Of a stretch of DNA of 64,000 bases, positions 1-8,123 are shown piece by piece (the first letter of the stretch is position 1; the number at the start of each line of letters is the position of its first letter). Source of the stretch: Ruegeria sp. ANG-R (lineage in GTDB: Bacteria > Pseudomonadota > Alphaproteobacteria > Rhodobacterales > Rhodobacteraceae); assembly GCF_000813985.1 (NCBI RefSeq), contig NZ_JWLJ01000003.1, forward strand, positions 62,001 to 126,000, in the 5' to 3' direction. The translations under genes and the position numbers were made by a program. The notes below the pieces were generated by a model. It worked only from the letters and a program-made list of their open reading frames with translations, did no database searches and had not been told where the DNA came from.

Positions 1-339
1 CGGAACACTCAGATCACCAAGCACAACATCTACACGCCAGCTTTCGTATTCTGCCTGCTCGGCAGGAAGGGCGCCAAGCACCCACTCATAGAGCGTCTTG
101 GTATAAGCGCGTTCCGGCACATATTGGGTCACATATCCCACCCGCAAACCGCGCGCCCGGACGATACTCCCGTTGGTCTGTTCGGATTGACCGGCCATGA
201 ATTCCAAAAGTGTTGTCTTGCCGCGCCCATTTGCGGCAACCAATCCAATACGATCACCCTTGGAAATTGTCAGGCTCAGTTCATCGAAAAGGACGTCGCC
301 ACGGATTGCGCTCAAAGCGTTGATGTTCATCACAGTCAT
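1..339 (-). CDS. ABC-F family ATPase, N-terminal part (gene runs off the left edge)
   Basis: The 113 visible codons form the N-terminus of the first ATP-binding cassette of an ABC-F protein, a soluble ATPase class without membrane segments that usually acts on the ribosome. An N-terminal beta-strand region is followed by a Walker A motif read as AANGRGKTTLLE, close to the ABC-F consensus NGxGKSTLL but with Arg and Thr variants. The next stretch (GYVTQYVPE) matches the Q-loop region. ATG at 339 and a second in-frame ATG at 330 are both possible starts; no strong Shine-Dalgarno decides between them. The frame is open to base 1, so the second cassette and the inter-domain linker lie outside the window. 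The subfamily (EttA, Uup, YheS or resistance type) cannot be told from this fragment. Confidence 0.85.
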   Translation of the reverse strand, partial: MTVMNINALSAIRGDVLFDELSLTISKGDRIGLVAANGRGKTTLLEFMAGQSEQTNGSIVRARGLRVGYVTQYVPERAYTKTLYEWVLGALPAEQAEYESWRVDVVLGDLSVP

Positions 340-414
340 CGGAGTCTCTGCTCATAGAAAGAGGTGCCGCGATGCGGCTTAGGGCAGGCCGATAGAAGGG
401 TTGTTTCTCGGGCC

Positions 415-440
415 CGCCCTGTAAACGCATTTACAGGGCG
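415..440. terminator. Perfect 11-bp hairpin upstream of the ABC-F gene
   Basis: The arms CGCCCTGTAAA and TTTACAGGGCG pair perfectly around a CGCA loop. No T-run follows on either strand. It lies about 75 bases upstream of the ABC-F start, so it could be an intrinsic-like terminator, an mRNA leader structure or an operator. The symmetry is plain; the role is a guess. Confidence 0.5.
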
Positions 441-775
441 AAGCGGGGACCATGCTGAAGTCGGCGGATGATACGCATGTTCAGCTTGTGCCCTCCCGTT
501 GTAGATTGTGACTGTGTGCTGAGACCTTAAGAAACAACTCCCGTCTCAGCAAGCGGCTCGATAAGAAAAGCAGATGTTTGCCGCATCGCCAAAAATTGTA
601 GGTATAGGTGTCTCCCGACACCTTCGCCGCGAGATCCATGAACGTCCGCTCCGGGATGGAGCGCCTTTCGCGGCTCGGCGCACGAACTGGCAAGACGCGG
701 ACAAAGTGAGCATCCGTTGCGACTGCACAAATGTCTTCTGTTGTCACATTTGGCGTAACGCCATGCCTGCTGCAC
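440..775. other. Spacer without a convincing gene; holds repeat copy A
   Basis: Overlapping minus-strand reading frames exist here, but none has a family signature or a ribosome-binding site. Most of their length is created by the repeat at about 612-714. A short hairpin (AGGTGTC/GACACCT, around 605-622) lies at the edge of that repeat. I see no RNA gene. Confidence 0.5.
612..714. repeat. Imperfect ~105-bp direct repeat, copy A
   Basis: This stretch aligns by eye with about 1611-1714 at roughly 80% identity. It includes the shared core TGGAGCGCCTTTCGCGGC followed by GCGCACGAACTGG and AGACGCGG(G)ACAAAG. The two copies bracket the secreted-protein gene at 776-1345 in the same orientation. They may be a non-coding interspersed element or the relic of a duplicated gene end. 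In both copies the minus strand encodes a similar peptide with conserved RKALHPG-like residues, so a decayed coding sequence is also possible. Confidence 0.65.
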
Positions 776-1345
776 TCAACTGCAGGCACCACCTTTGCGA
801 CCGTCTCGAGTAAGAAAGCAAAGCTCGTCCCAGAACGTGGCCATCTGAGCGATTGCCATGGACCAGTTTACTTTCCCTGTCGCGTACCCATATGCGACCG
901 CTACTACGGCTGCCTTTGCAGCAACTGTGCGTGCATCTCGTGAATCGTCCTCACCTTGGCCTAGCAGTGGGCTTACTTGATTTTGCCCCCAATTCAGGCG
1001 AATATCGTCTTCGATTGCGTACCCACCAGCATCATTTCCGATCACGTCTGCATTGGACAAATCCCAGCCCCAATTTGGGTTAATTGTGGGATACTGCTCA
1101 GTGGCGAACCGGTTATTTTGACCCAAATGGCGCTCTGAGGGCAAATCGAAACTAAAACCAGACGATTTAGTGGTTTGGTGAGTATTGGCCATCCCATCAG
1201 CGTGGTTGAGTGTTTGCGAAACAGATGCGTGAACATTGTGTGCAAACCCGCGTTGGCCATGGTCACGCAACGGGCCAGCCGTGGACATTCCGGCACTTGC
1301 GACTAGCGCGAACACCGTAGCGGATGCAATGATTGCCTTTTTCAT
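776..1345 (-). CDS. Small secreted protein of unknown function
   Basis: A 189-residue protein begins with a typical Sec signal peptide: a KK-containing n-region, a hydrophobic core to about residue 20 and an AGP-type cleavage region. The mature part is rich in Asn, Gly, Asp and His. It has a Trp/Asn-rich middle with repeated NWGW/NWGQ-like turns and a short hydrophobic Ala/Val segment near residues 140-165, and it ends with two cysteines (CFLTRDGRKGGACS). AAGGAG lies 6 bases before the ATG, which supports this start. I recognise no family. The gene stands alone between two copies of a ~105-bp repeat, so it may be recently acquired. It could be an envelope-associated or exported peptide; no function is assigned. 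Confidence 0.6.
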   Translation of the reverse strand: MKKAIIASATVFALVASAGMSTAGPLRDHGQRGFAHNVHASVSQTLNHADGMANTHQTTKSSGFSFDLPSERHLGQNNRFATEQYPTINPNWGWDLSNADVIGNDAGGYAIEDDIRLNWGQNQVSPLLGQGEDDSRDARTVAAKAAVVAVAYGYATGKVNWSMAIAQMATFWDELCFLTRDGRKGGACS

Positions 1346-1765
1346 CTCTTAGCTCCTTCCAGTTAAGCATGTTTGATACACTGTATGTGCACTCAACATG
1401 GCAATCTGCCTGTCGGATTTATTGTGCTGGTACGTCAAGGTTTTGAGAAAAGGCTTCAAATCGACGCCCGTTTGCTTCGCCTTCCGCAATGGGGGACTTC
1501 AATCAGGTTAACATTGGTTTCGCTGCAGACATCCGCGAAACTGGATAGTTGGAAGTCGGAAACGGACAAAAAGCCGACATTGTGACAAAGTACAATATCA
1601 GAAAGAAAGGGCTCCCCGGCGCCTTCGCCGCTAAATCTATGAACGACCGTTCCGGGGTGGAGCGCCTTTCGCGGCGTAGCGCACGAACTGGCTAGACGCG
1701 GGACAAAGCCGCCATCCAGCAACCGTAGTTAAATGACCGCTTCTTTCTGAGTTTGGCTAGCATTG
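1346..1765. other. Spacer without a gene; holds repeat copy B
   Basis: No supported coding region is present. The stretch contains the second ~105-bp repeat copy and words such as AAAGCCGACATTGTGAC and AAATGACCGCTT. These resemble the short interspersed words in the larger spacers at 17646-18591 and 19579-20097. Confidence 0.5.
1611..1714. repeat. Imperfect ~105-bp direct repeat, copy B
   Basis: This is the partner of the copy at about 612-714, in the same orientation. Differences are mostly transitions plus a few one-base indels. No terminal inverted repeats or obvious target-site duplication were seen, so a simple MITE is not supported. Confidence 0.65.
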
Positions 1766-2289
1766 CTACCCGCTGATCATGCGAACTAGTGTTCTGTCGC
1801 GGTCAATCAGGTGGTGCTTGAGTGCCGCTGCGATGTGCAGACCAAGTGTTATCGTAACGACGTAGGCGGCGATTTTGTGCACGATGCGTGTGGTCCCGGC
1901 GATCCCGTCCACTTTGCCGACAGCAGGTATCGTGAACAGTCCGAACACATCCGACGGAATGCCAGAGTAAAGCGCCAATATCAGGCCGGAAACTGGCATC
2001 ACGATAATCCCCACCAACAAAACAACGTGACTGACCTTGGAGGCGGTTTCCTGCGCCTTTGGCATGTCTGCAACCGGCTCGGCAAAGCCTTGCAAAGCGC
2101 GATATCCGACACGCCATATGGCCAGAACCAACACAACAACACCGATGGCTTTGTGGGTTGCTATTAGTGGCAGTTTTTCGGCAATTCCAAGCCACCGTAG
2201 GCAAGGTAGAACCCAAACCCCAACATGCTTATAAACAGGATGGCGAAGAGCCAATGATTGATACGAGAGACAAAACTATAGGTTGTCAT
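1766..2289 (-). pseudogene. Cytochrome b561, one-base frameshift near codon 38
   Basis: This is a four-helix di-haem b561 protein of the bacterial YodB/CybB type, which passes electrons from quinol in the inner membrane. The natural start (ATG at 2289) gives MTTYSFVSRINHWLFA and a first transmembrane helix, then meets a stop after about 41 codons. The rest is read from another frame: ATHKAIG, then helices, then a final helix with LGLHIAAALKHH. His in NHW, THK, VHK and LHIAA are the likely haem ligands. Adding one A to the AAAAA run (minus strand; TTTTT at 2174-2178) restores a continuous ~174-residue protein reading LELPKKLPLIATHK. The lesion is therefore one missing base in a homopolymer, either a real mutation or a sequencing error. 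The gene is last in the peroxiredoxin/SnoaL operon, 67 bases after the SnoaL gene. Confidence 0.85.
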
Positions 2290-2356
2290 GGCGTAGTCCT
2301 TCTGGGCGTTGTAGATGCCAGGATGCGTTATCTGACGACGCATCGCGGCAAAGCTC

Positions 2357-2764
2357 TTACGCGTCTTCTGCTTCGTTCCGCGTCATGATGATTTCGCGCG
2401 TGATCTGCCACCGGCCATCCTCAAACACGAAGTCAATGCTGAGCGAGATGAGCTGATAGCGTCCGGTGGCGTCATTCTTGCGGCTGACAACGATGTGGCC
2501 ATGCGTATCGTCAGCTTCGACGAGATGGTATTTCACCCACGGATTATCGTCTTTCAACGCACCCATGTTTTCCTTGATGAACGCCATGAACCCGTTCTTG
2601 TCGTTGCGCATCAACGTTCCGTCGTTCAAGAGAACATAGGTCTGCATGTCGCGGTGATAGAGGTTGCCCAGAACCTCGAATGAGTGTCCGGAGACGCCAT
2701 GGATCAGCCCGTCCAGTGTGTCTTTGACGGCGGCTGCATTCGCGTGATTTTCGGTCATAGCCAT
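2357..2764 (-). CDS. SnoaL/NTF2-like cytosolic protein
   Basis: This 135-residue protein has an alpha+beta barrel fold of the SnoaL_2/SnoaL_3 type. An N-terminal helix (KDTLDGLIHGVSG) is followed by strands carrying YHRDMQTYVLLNDGT, a KNGFMAFIKENMG helix, and a final sheet with FVFEDGRWQITRE. The ATG at 2764 follows AAAGGAAG by a few bases. The longer frame starting near 2860 overlaps the upstream gene and lacks a ribosome-binding site. No signal peptide is present. NTF2-like folds serve as isomerases, hydrolases or ligand-binding scaffolds, and no catalytic set is certain here. It is transcribed with a secreted paralogue-like protein and a peroxiredoxin, which suggests a role in an oxidant or small-molecule stress response. 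Confidence 0.8.
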   Translation of the reverse strand: MAMTENHANAAAVKDTLDGLIHGVSGHSFEVLGNLYHRDMQTYVLLNDGTLMRNDKNGFMAFIKENMGALKDDNPWVKYHLVEADDTHGHIVVSRKNDATGRYQLISLSIDFVFEDGRWQITREIIMTRNEAEDA

Positions 2765-2814
2765 TGTTGGCTTCCTTTCGGATATTCGTTTTTCAGGGGG
2801 GAAGGTTTGCCGGG

Positions 2815-3282
2815 TTATTCGGTGGCGTAGTTGCTGAACATATCCAGCACGATCTGCCATGGACCGTCTTCGTTCTCGCGCTCAAGGACGTAGATGTACG
2901 ACCCTTCAAGCTGGAAGCCCTGGCTTTCGACCGCCGCCTTGGTCACGCCTTTCATGACCGCCTGTGTGCCATCATCAGAGATGAACAGGTCTTCAATGGT
3001 GTGTGACAGCTCGCCTTTGTTTTCGCTCATGAAGGTGATTGTCTGACGTGGTACACCGTCGCGACCCTGGGCCGGGCGAGTTGCGGGCGCGATCCAGAAT
3101 GCGTCTTCGTCATAAAGGGCAATCAACCCCGCTGCGTCATGTGATGCGGCCAGTTCATTGAATCGCTCATTGAATTCGATCAGGCTTTCGCGGGCGTCGG
3201 CTTGGGCCTGAGTTTCAGCAAAAGCGGGCAGCACCAAAGAAGCAACGATAGCAAGAGTAGAGAGGGCGGATGTCAAGCGCAT
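2815..3282 (-). CDS. Secreted SnoaL/DUF4440-like protein
   Basis: A 155-residue protein starts with a clear Sec signal peptide (MRLTSALSTLAIVASLVLPAFA). An NTF2-like domain follows: an ALYDEDAFWIAPATRP segment typical of DUF4440 proteins, a central strand region, and a C-terminal YVLERENEDGPWQIVLD strand. A GAAAGGA ribosome-binding site precedes the ATG. It is probably periplasmic. It lies between the peroxiredoxin gene and a cytosolic SnoaL-like gene on the same strand, with 50-57 base gaps. Related periplasmic proteins are often annotated only as SgcJ/EcaC-like; the ligand is unknown. Confidence 0.8.
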   Translation of the reverse strand: MRLTSALSTLAIVASLVLPAFAETQAQADARESLIEFNERFNELAASHDAAGLIALYDEDAFWIAPATRPAQGRDGVPRQTITFMSENKGELSHTIEDLFISDDGTQAVMKGVTKAAVESQGFQLEGSYIYVLERENEDGPWQIVLDMFSNYATE

Positions 3283-3338
3283 GAGCTTGTCCTTTCAAGT
3301 TTGTATTGTGATTTTAGGGAGTTAAAGGAAAGCTTGCC

Positions 3339-3875
3339 TTATGCGGCGCGTGTTCCTCGGATTGGATAGTTGTTTTCAGGGTTGCGGATGAACCGAAGAC
3401 CGCCAAGTAGGGTTTTCAGATCGGGACGGGCAAATGGCGCGTTCGAGATATCTGTTACCTGCACCTGACCATCGGCATTGACAACGAAGATACCGGGCTC
3501 TGCGAAGGGGCGATCTGTTTCTTGCGCAGATCGAGGATCAGATACGTAAAGGCCAAGCTCGTGCATCTGATCACGGCTCAACCCATAGCCGACCGGGTAG
3601 CTTGGCTGCACCAGAGCAATCTGATCAGTCGCTTTGGCTTCAGGATCAGCGGAAACCGCCACGACATCTACGCCAAGAGCATTAAACTCGGGCAGCAGTG
3701 TCTCCAGCTCCTTCAAGTAAGTGGTGCACATTGGGCAATGCTTGCCGCGATATACGACAACCATTTGCCAATCATGCCCCCCTTGAGGAAAGCCAAGTGT
3801 CAGATCGCCGCCACCCAACTTGGCGACTTTGAGTGCTGGAAACTGAGAGCCAGCAGGTGTTTTTTGTGATGACAT
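3339..3875 (-). CDS. AhpC/TSA-type peroxiredoxin-like protein
   Basis: This 178-residue thioredoxin-fold protein belongs to the AhpC/TSA superfamily, which reduces peroxides through a peroxidatic cysteine. The active-site stretch reads YRGKHCPMCTTYLKEL, with a CPMC pair in place of the usual TFVCPTE. That is typical of the redoxin/PRX-like2 branch rather than AhpC proper. The later VVAVSADPEAKA and PGIFVVNADGQV strands fit the fold. ATG at 3875 follows AAGGACT; an upstream in-frame extension lacks a ribosome-binding site and crosses the divergent promoter. It is first in an operon with two SnoaL-like genes and cytochrome b561, opposite a TetR gene 70 bases away that likely controls it. Confidence 0.85.
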   Translation of the reverse strand: MSSQKTPAGSQFPALKVAKLGGGDLTLGFPQGGHDWQMVVVYRGKHCPMCTTYLKELETLLPEFNALGVDVVAVSADPEAKATDQIALVQPSYPVGYGLSRDQMHELGLYVSDPRSAQETDRPFAEPGIFVVNADGQVQVTDISNAPFARPDLKTLLGGLRFIRNPENNYPIRGTRAA

Positions 3876-3895
3876 TTTGTAGTCCTTGCGTTTTG

Positions 3896-3961
3896 TTATG
3901 ATCGTTATAAAATACATCCGAACCGAAGCGTCAAGGATTTTTGTAATGAACGTCACAAAAA
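3896..3961. promoter_or_regulatory. Divergent promoter region with candidate TetR operator
   Basis: The AT-rich gap between the peroxiredoxin and TetR genes contains TTATGATCGTTATAA (3896-3910), an imperfect dyad. It also holds TTTTTGT (3938-3944) and ACAAAAA (3955-3961), a 7-bp inverted repeat that spans the TetR start codon. Either could bind the neighbouring TetR protein. The symmetry is seen; the binding is inferred. Confidence 0.35.
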
Positions 3962-4557
3962 AAGTCGGGCGGCCCAAAACCTTCGACCGCAACGAGGCAC
4001 TTACCAAGGCAATCGGGGTGTTCTGGAAGCAGGGCTATGAAGGGGCGTCAATGAAGCTGCTTACGGACGAGATGGGGATCAACAGCCCCAGTCTCTATGC
4101 TGAGTTTGGTGACAAGCGCGGTCTCTATCTCGAAGCCATTAACAGCTATGCGACAAACGACGCTTGCACGCCTTTGGTCGCTCTGGAAACTATCGCCGAC
4201 ATTCGCGCTGCCGTCCGCGCATTTTTTGATGCAGTCATCGACTACTCGACGCACCATGCCAGCGGCGCAAAGGGATGCTTTCTTGTCTCGTGCGTAGCGA
4301 CAAGTGCGGGGCATGTTGATGGGACCGCCGAAATGCTACGGGATGCCATAACGTCAACGGATCAACGCATCAAAGCGCGCTTCGATCATGAAATTAGGGT
4401 CGGCAAACTGCCCCAGAGCTTCCCAAGCGCAGATCGCGCCAAGCTGATGTTCGACCTTCGGCAAGGCATGGTATTCCGCGCGCGCGCGGGTTTCGAAGAT
4501 GCTGACCTTGCAGGCGACATCGACAAATACGTCAGTTCTGTTCTGGCAAATCCCTAG
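3946..4557 (+). CDS. TetR family transcriptional regulator
   Basis: A 203-residue TetR repressor. The N-terminal helix-turn-helix reads GRPKTFDRNEAL, then AIGVFWKQGYEGASMKLL, then a recognition helix with MGINSPSLYAEFGDKRGLY, as in the TetR/AcrR branch that controls redox and xenobiotic genes. The C-terminal domain contains GCFLVSCVA, the small-residue stretch of the TetR_C_16/YdeS-like type. ATG at 3946 after AAGGATTTTTGTA is preferred over the upstream in-frame start at 3886, which would lie inside the promoter. It is transcribed away from the peroxiredoxin operon and probably represses it and itself. The inducer is unknown. Confidence 0.85.
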   Translation: MNVTKKVGRPKTFDRNEALTKAIGVFWKQGYEGASMKLLTDEMGINSPSLYAEFGDKRGLYLEAINSYATNDACTPLVALETIADIRAAVRAFFDAVIDYSTHHASGAKGCFLVSCVATSAGHVDGTAEMLRDAITSTDQRIKARFDHEIRVGKLPQSFPSADRAKLMFDLRQGMVFRARAGFEDADLAGDIDKYVSSVLANP

Positions 4558-5648
4558 AGCTGACTTTGGTGCAAAGCGCAGCATTGGTTAGAGTGGGCTC
4601 GCAGTCAGATTTCGCGGCGTGGTGTCTCGACGCCAGCTGTCGATGCGCGAATGTCGGTGCATCCGCAAAAACAGCTAAATCTCAGTTGCGTAGCCCACTA
4701 GGCAAATCGCAGGTTCAGAACCGCCTTCATCGTCAGTGACGCTGCATCGGCATCACCCGGTGGGATTGGGTTGATCGCCAAGGACGACCCGGGCTGATGT
4801 CGAGGATCGATCATGTCGAGTTTGAATGTTCAAGGATTACCTATGCAAAGTTGTTTGAAGGTTCGCGTGAGCACGAGGAAGAACTCACAGGTCATTTGCA
4901 AGAACGCTTAGCGCCGGAACGGCTGTGCAAGTTCGATCTGGACAACGGTTGGATGTTGACGGCGTTCAACTCGCCGACCCGCTATGAACGAGATCAAGCT
5001 TCCATCTAAGCTTACCACACGACAATAGGTCGGGCACCGAGAGTCAGAGAGCCACCTCCGGGTTGGCTGGTCGACCATCAGATCGCGCCTCTAACCGGAC
5101 TTTGGTCCAACCCTCTCTATCGGAGCTGCTGATCGTTGTTGCGCATCGCAATTGTCAATCCCACAAGACCTCGGTTTGAAATTCTCTCAAATGCGCCCGG
5201 CGGAGGTTAGGCTCGCAGTCGACCGTGGAGACAGCACAGCATCGACCAAAAACAGGCCACGATATCCTCGTGAACGGCCCAAAGAGCATCACAATGACTC
5301 GTTTCCCACCGATGAACCAACAATCCTGTTGATTCAATGGGAGGGTCCAATGGACGTTCACTTTCACCCGGAGGAATAGTTCCAGAGTTCAAATGGAGGA
5401 GCATGTGCCCCTCCATACTTATTCAAACCTTAGTTCGGACATTGGTGCATGGTGCGGCATCGGTCAAAATGAGTTCGATGCTGACGCCGGAGCGATCATG
5501 GCATCTTGTCGACTGCCCCAGGTCGGGCAGGTGTGAACGGCCCATTCCGGACGTTGTCCGCAACTCGAAGTGCTGCGACACAGAGATCTTCAAAATAATA
5601 TTTGATCCAATTGCATGTTCTTTCTGCTCACACAGGCGCGACGGGCTG
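4558..5648. other. Long spacer of about 1.1 kb, mostly without genes
   Basis: Only weak open frames occur, on both strands, and they overlap each other. Apart from the possible sulfotransferase fragment at 4797-5009, nothing in the stretch resembles a protein family. It separates the TetR locus from the tcuAB operon, whose last gene ends at 5649. Confidence 0.45.
4797..5009 (+). pseudogene. Possible sulfotransferase C-terminal remnant
   Basis: The 70-codon frame contains REHEEELTGHLQERL followed by ERLCKFDLDNGW. This resembles the pattern near the C-terminus of bacterial P-loop sulfotransferases (helix with HN/HEEEV, then RLL-F-D-GW-PLCxFL). The usual PLCxFLG continuation and the N-terminal PAPS-binding loop are absent, and there is no ribosome-binding site. 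I read it as a decayed fragment, with low certainty; it may be chance. Confidence 0.25.
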
Positions 5649-6728
5649 TTAACGGACCATGGACACATCTCTTTTCCGTTGCGCGTCCCGGATCAGCGCC
5701 GCCAATCGGTAAAACCCATGTGCCATTTTTGTGTAGGGCGTCAGCAGGAAGAAGGTCAGGACCGATCCGAGGTGGATGGCCAGCAGTGCGGGCATCAGAG
5801 GCGTTGAACCGAGGGCATAGAGAACCAGCCCGCTGAGCCCCACAAACCCGAGCAACAGGATGAAGCCGATATCCCCACCCCAGGCCGACGGATCGCCGAG
5901 GTCTCGGTCTGACTTTTGCTTGAGCAGCGCCATCGCACCGCACCCCACCGTCAGCAGCAGCCCCCCGGAAATCCCGAACAGTTTCGGCAACGACCAGAAC
6001 CCGTAAGGCGCGTGCAATCCGAAGACATAGTGCATGATCGTCGCCACCGAGGTCGACGCAAAGCATAGCAGGAAGCCATACATGATGACGTGGTGGATGT
6101 GGCGTCGGCCCTGACTGAAACGGTCTTCGTCCTCGAAGTTACAACCCTCGCTATGGCCTGCGGCCAGATCCTGCATCTTGCCCGCACGTTTGAGCGCAGC
6201 CGTCAAATCAGACATTTGGATGGGTTTGCCACCAACCTCTGCCCAATACCGCCTCAGGCTGAAGACGATACTGAACAGAGGCAGCAGGAATGCAGGCGCA
6301 AAGATCGCGACCATCGCGTTATGCGACAGGACGGCATAAAACCCTTCGCCTCCGCTGGAACCGATGGCGCGGACCGCCCAGAACAACAGGGCAAATCCGA
6401 TCACAAGCGCCAGGGCGATGGCCCCACCATGGGTGTGGAACCGGCGTGCCAGCGGCTGCGGCCAGGCGAAGCTTTCCCAACTGTCGCGCCGCACCTCGGC
6501 CAGCGCCTTGGGCAGGTTCAGGTCAAACGCGTGCGGGGCGGTGTACTGACAGGCGTAGTAACAGCCCCGGCAGTTGTGGCACAGGTTGGCCAATTGCGTG
6601 ATGTCCCCATCCGAGAACGCGCGCTCTGCGTGCAGCGACGGGAAGACCGAGCAATAGCCCTCGCAATAGCGGCAGGCGTTGCAGATCTCGGCCTGGCGGC
6701 GAGCTTCCTGAATAAGATCAGTTTGCAT
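5649..6728 (-). CDS. tcuB: TcuB-type membrane iron-sulfur electron-transfer protein
   Basis: A 359-residue partner of tricarballylate dehydrogenase. In Salmonella TcuB reoxidises the FADH2 of TcuA and passes electrons to the quinone pool. Two cysteine clusters near the N-terminus (CNACRYCEGYC and CHNCRGCYYAC) are 4Fe-4S ferredoxin-like ligands. They are followed by about six hydrophobic segments with conserved His (HIHHVIMYGF, IMHYVFGLH, AIHLGSV), which suit b-type haem. The start at 6728 overlaps the tcuA stop by 11 bases, indicating translational coupling. A longer in-frame start near 6761 would lie deeper inside tcuA. Length and domain order match the family. Confidence 0.92.
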   Translation of the reverse strand: MQTDLIQEARRQAEICNACRYCEGYCSVFPSLHAERAFSDGDITQLANLCHNCRGCYYACQYTAPHAFDLNLPKALAEVRRDSWESFAWPQPLARRFHTHGGAIALALVIGFALLFWAVRAIGSSGGEGFYAVLSHNAMVAIFAPAFLLPLFSIVFSLRRYWAEVGGKPIQMSDLTAALKRAGKMQDLAAGHSEGCNFEDEDRFSQGRRHIHHVIMYGFLLCFASTSVATIMHYVFGLHAPYGFWSLPKLFGISGGLLLTVGCGAMALLKQKSDRDLGDPSAWGGDIGFILLLGFVGLSGLVLYALGSTPLMPALLAIHLGSVLTFFLLTPYTKMAHGFYRLAALIRDAQRKRDVSMVR

Positions 6729-8112
6729 AAGCGGCGGCCTCTCGTCCTGCGATGCGTCCAAAAACCGTTCCGATGGTCATGCCAAAGCCCGCCAGATAAC
6801 CTTGCCCAAGGATGGACCCGGCCATCGTTTCCCCGGCAGCCCAAAGGTTTTTGATCTTACCGCTGGACGTCGAGCATTGGGCCGTCTCGTCAACCTTCAA
6901 CCCAAGATAGGTAAAGGTCACGCCGGTCCGCAGCGAGTAGCCATAAAACGGCGGTTCGGTAATTGGGCGCGCCCAGTTGGTCTTGGGCGGGATCAGGCCC
7001 GAGGTCGTCACCCCGTCCAGTTCGGTCGGATGAAACCCGTTGGTGTCGCCGCAGGCGGCGTTGAATGCGCTGACGGTTGCTTTCAGTTTCTCCGCGGGCA
7101 GGTCCATCATCCCGGCCAATTCGTCCAACGTGTCCGCCTTTAGCGGAGGGAACACGGACGGCATGAACAGGTTCAGCGACTTGGTGTCGATGATGGCATA
7201 TCCCACCTGATCCGGCTGCGCCGCCACCAAACGGCCCCAGATCGCGTAGCGTTTGGGCCAGACGTCTTCGCCCTCGTCATAGAACCGCTCGGCATGTTTG
7301 TTCACGACGATGGAAAACGGAACGCAGTCCAGACGGGAGACGATGCCGCCGTCGAATTTCGGCGCGCGCCCGTCGATGGCAACGGCGTGGCATTGGGTCG
7401 GGTCGCCGACGCTTTCTACTCCTTGGTCCAGCAGATCAGACAGGACCACGCCTCGGTTGTACGGCGTTCCCCGGATCAGAAAGTTCTTGGCGGGCTCGCC
7501 CCAAGCGCGGGTCAGCCAATCCGTATCCGCCTGAAACCCGCCCGAGGCAACGATGACCGCCTTGGGTGTGATCCGATGAGACTGGCCTTCATAGGTGTAA
7601 TCGACCCACTCGATCTGATCGCTGTTCAGTTCCAGATGCGTCACAGCGGCCTCATACAGCACATCTACACCCAAACCTGCCGCCGCCCGGTAATAGGCAT
7701 TCACCAGAGATTTGCCGCCCCCCATGAAAAACGCATTGGTCCGTGCCAATGACAATGTGCCGGAAAGCGAAGGCTGAAACCGGACCCCGTGCTCTTCCAT
7801 CCAAGGAAGGCATTCTTCCGACGTTCGGATCGCGAGGCGGGCAAGATGTTCATCGGTTTTACCGCCGGTGACTTTCAGCAGATCCGAGAGGTATTCGTCT
7901 TCGCTATATTCCTCGACCAATGGCCCCAAAGGTGTCTTGTGCATGCAGCGAAAATTGCGGGTATGGCGGGAGTTTCCGCCGCGATAAGGTTTTGGCGCCG
8001 TTTCAAGGATCAAAACGTGCGCGCCGGCCTCAGCGGCAGTCATCGCAGCGCAGAGAGCCGCATTGCCGCCACCGATCACAGCAATATCGTAAGCTTCCTT
8101 TGGGGTGGCCAT
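6718..8112 (-). CDS. tcuA: FAD-dependent tricarballylate dehydrogenase TcuA
   Basis: A 464-residue flavoprotein of the FAD_binding_2 (succinate dehydrogenase/fumarate reductase) family. It oxidises tricarballylate to cis-aconitate so that it can enter the TCA cycle. The Rossmann start reads DIAVIGGGNAALCAA, followed by an RGGNSRHTRNFR segment characteristic of TcuA. A late NLWAAGETMAG and a GSILGQGYLAGFGMTIG FAD-contact region close the domain. It lies 11 bases downstream of the gntR-type gene and overlaps tcuB, forming a gntR-tcuA-tcuB operon. Related substrates (aconitate isomers, other tricarboxylates) cannot be excluded, since a PrpF-type isomerase and a TTT transporter are nearby. Confidence 0.9.
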   Translation of the reverse strand: MATPKEAYDIAVIGGGNAALCAAMTAAEAGAHVLILETAPKPYRGGNSRHTRNFRCMHKTPLGPLVEEYSEDEYLSDLLKVTGGKTDEHLARLAIRTSEECLPWMEEHGVRFQPSLSGTLSLARTNAFFMGGGKSLVNAYYRAAAGLGVDVLYEAAVTHLELNSDQIEWVDYTYEGQSHRITPKAVIVASGGFQADTDWLTRAWGEPAKNFLIRGTPYNRGVVLSDLLDQGVESVGDPTQCHAVAIDGRAPKFDGGIVSRLDCVPFSIVVNKHAERFYDEGEDVWPKRYAIWGRLVAAQPDQVGYAIIDTKSLNLFMPSVFPPLKADTLDELAGMMDLPAEKLKATVSAFNAACGDTNGFHPTELDGVTTSGLIPPKTNWARPITEPPFYGYSLRTGVTFTYLGLKVDETAQCSTSSGKIKNLWAAGETMAGSILGQGYLAGFGMTIGTVFGRIAGREAAAYAN

Positions 8113-8123
8113 ATCCTGTCTAC

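Noticed and set aside
5337..5807. 156-codon plus-strand frame near the end of tcuB
   Set aside because: It overlaps the tcuB 3' end antisense and has no ribosome-binding site or recognisable domain.
6090..6854. 254-codon plus-strand frame opposite tcuB and the end of tcuA
   Set aside because: Antisense shadow in GC-rich DNA; tcuB and tcuA are both well supported on the minus strand.
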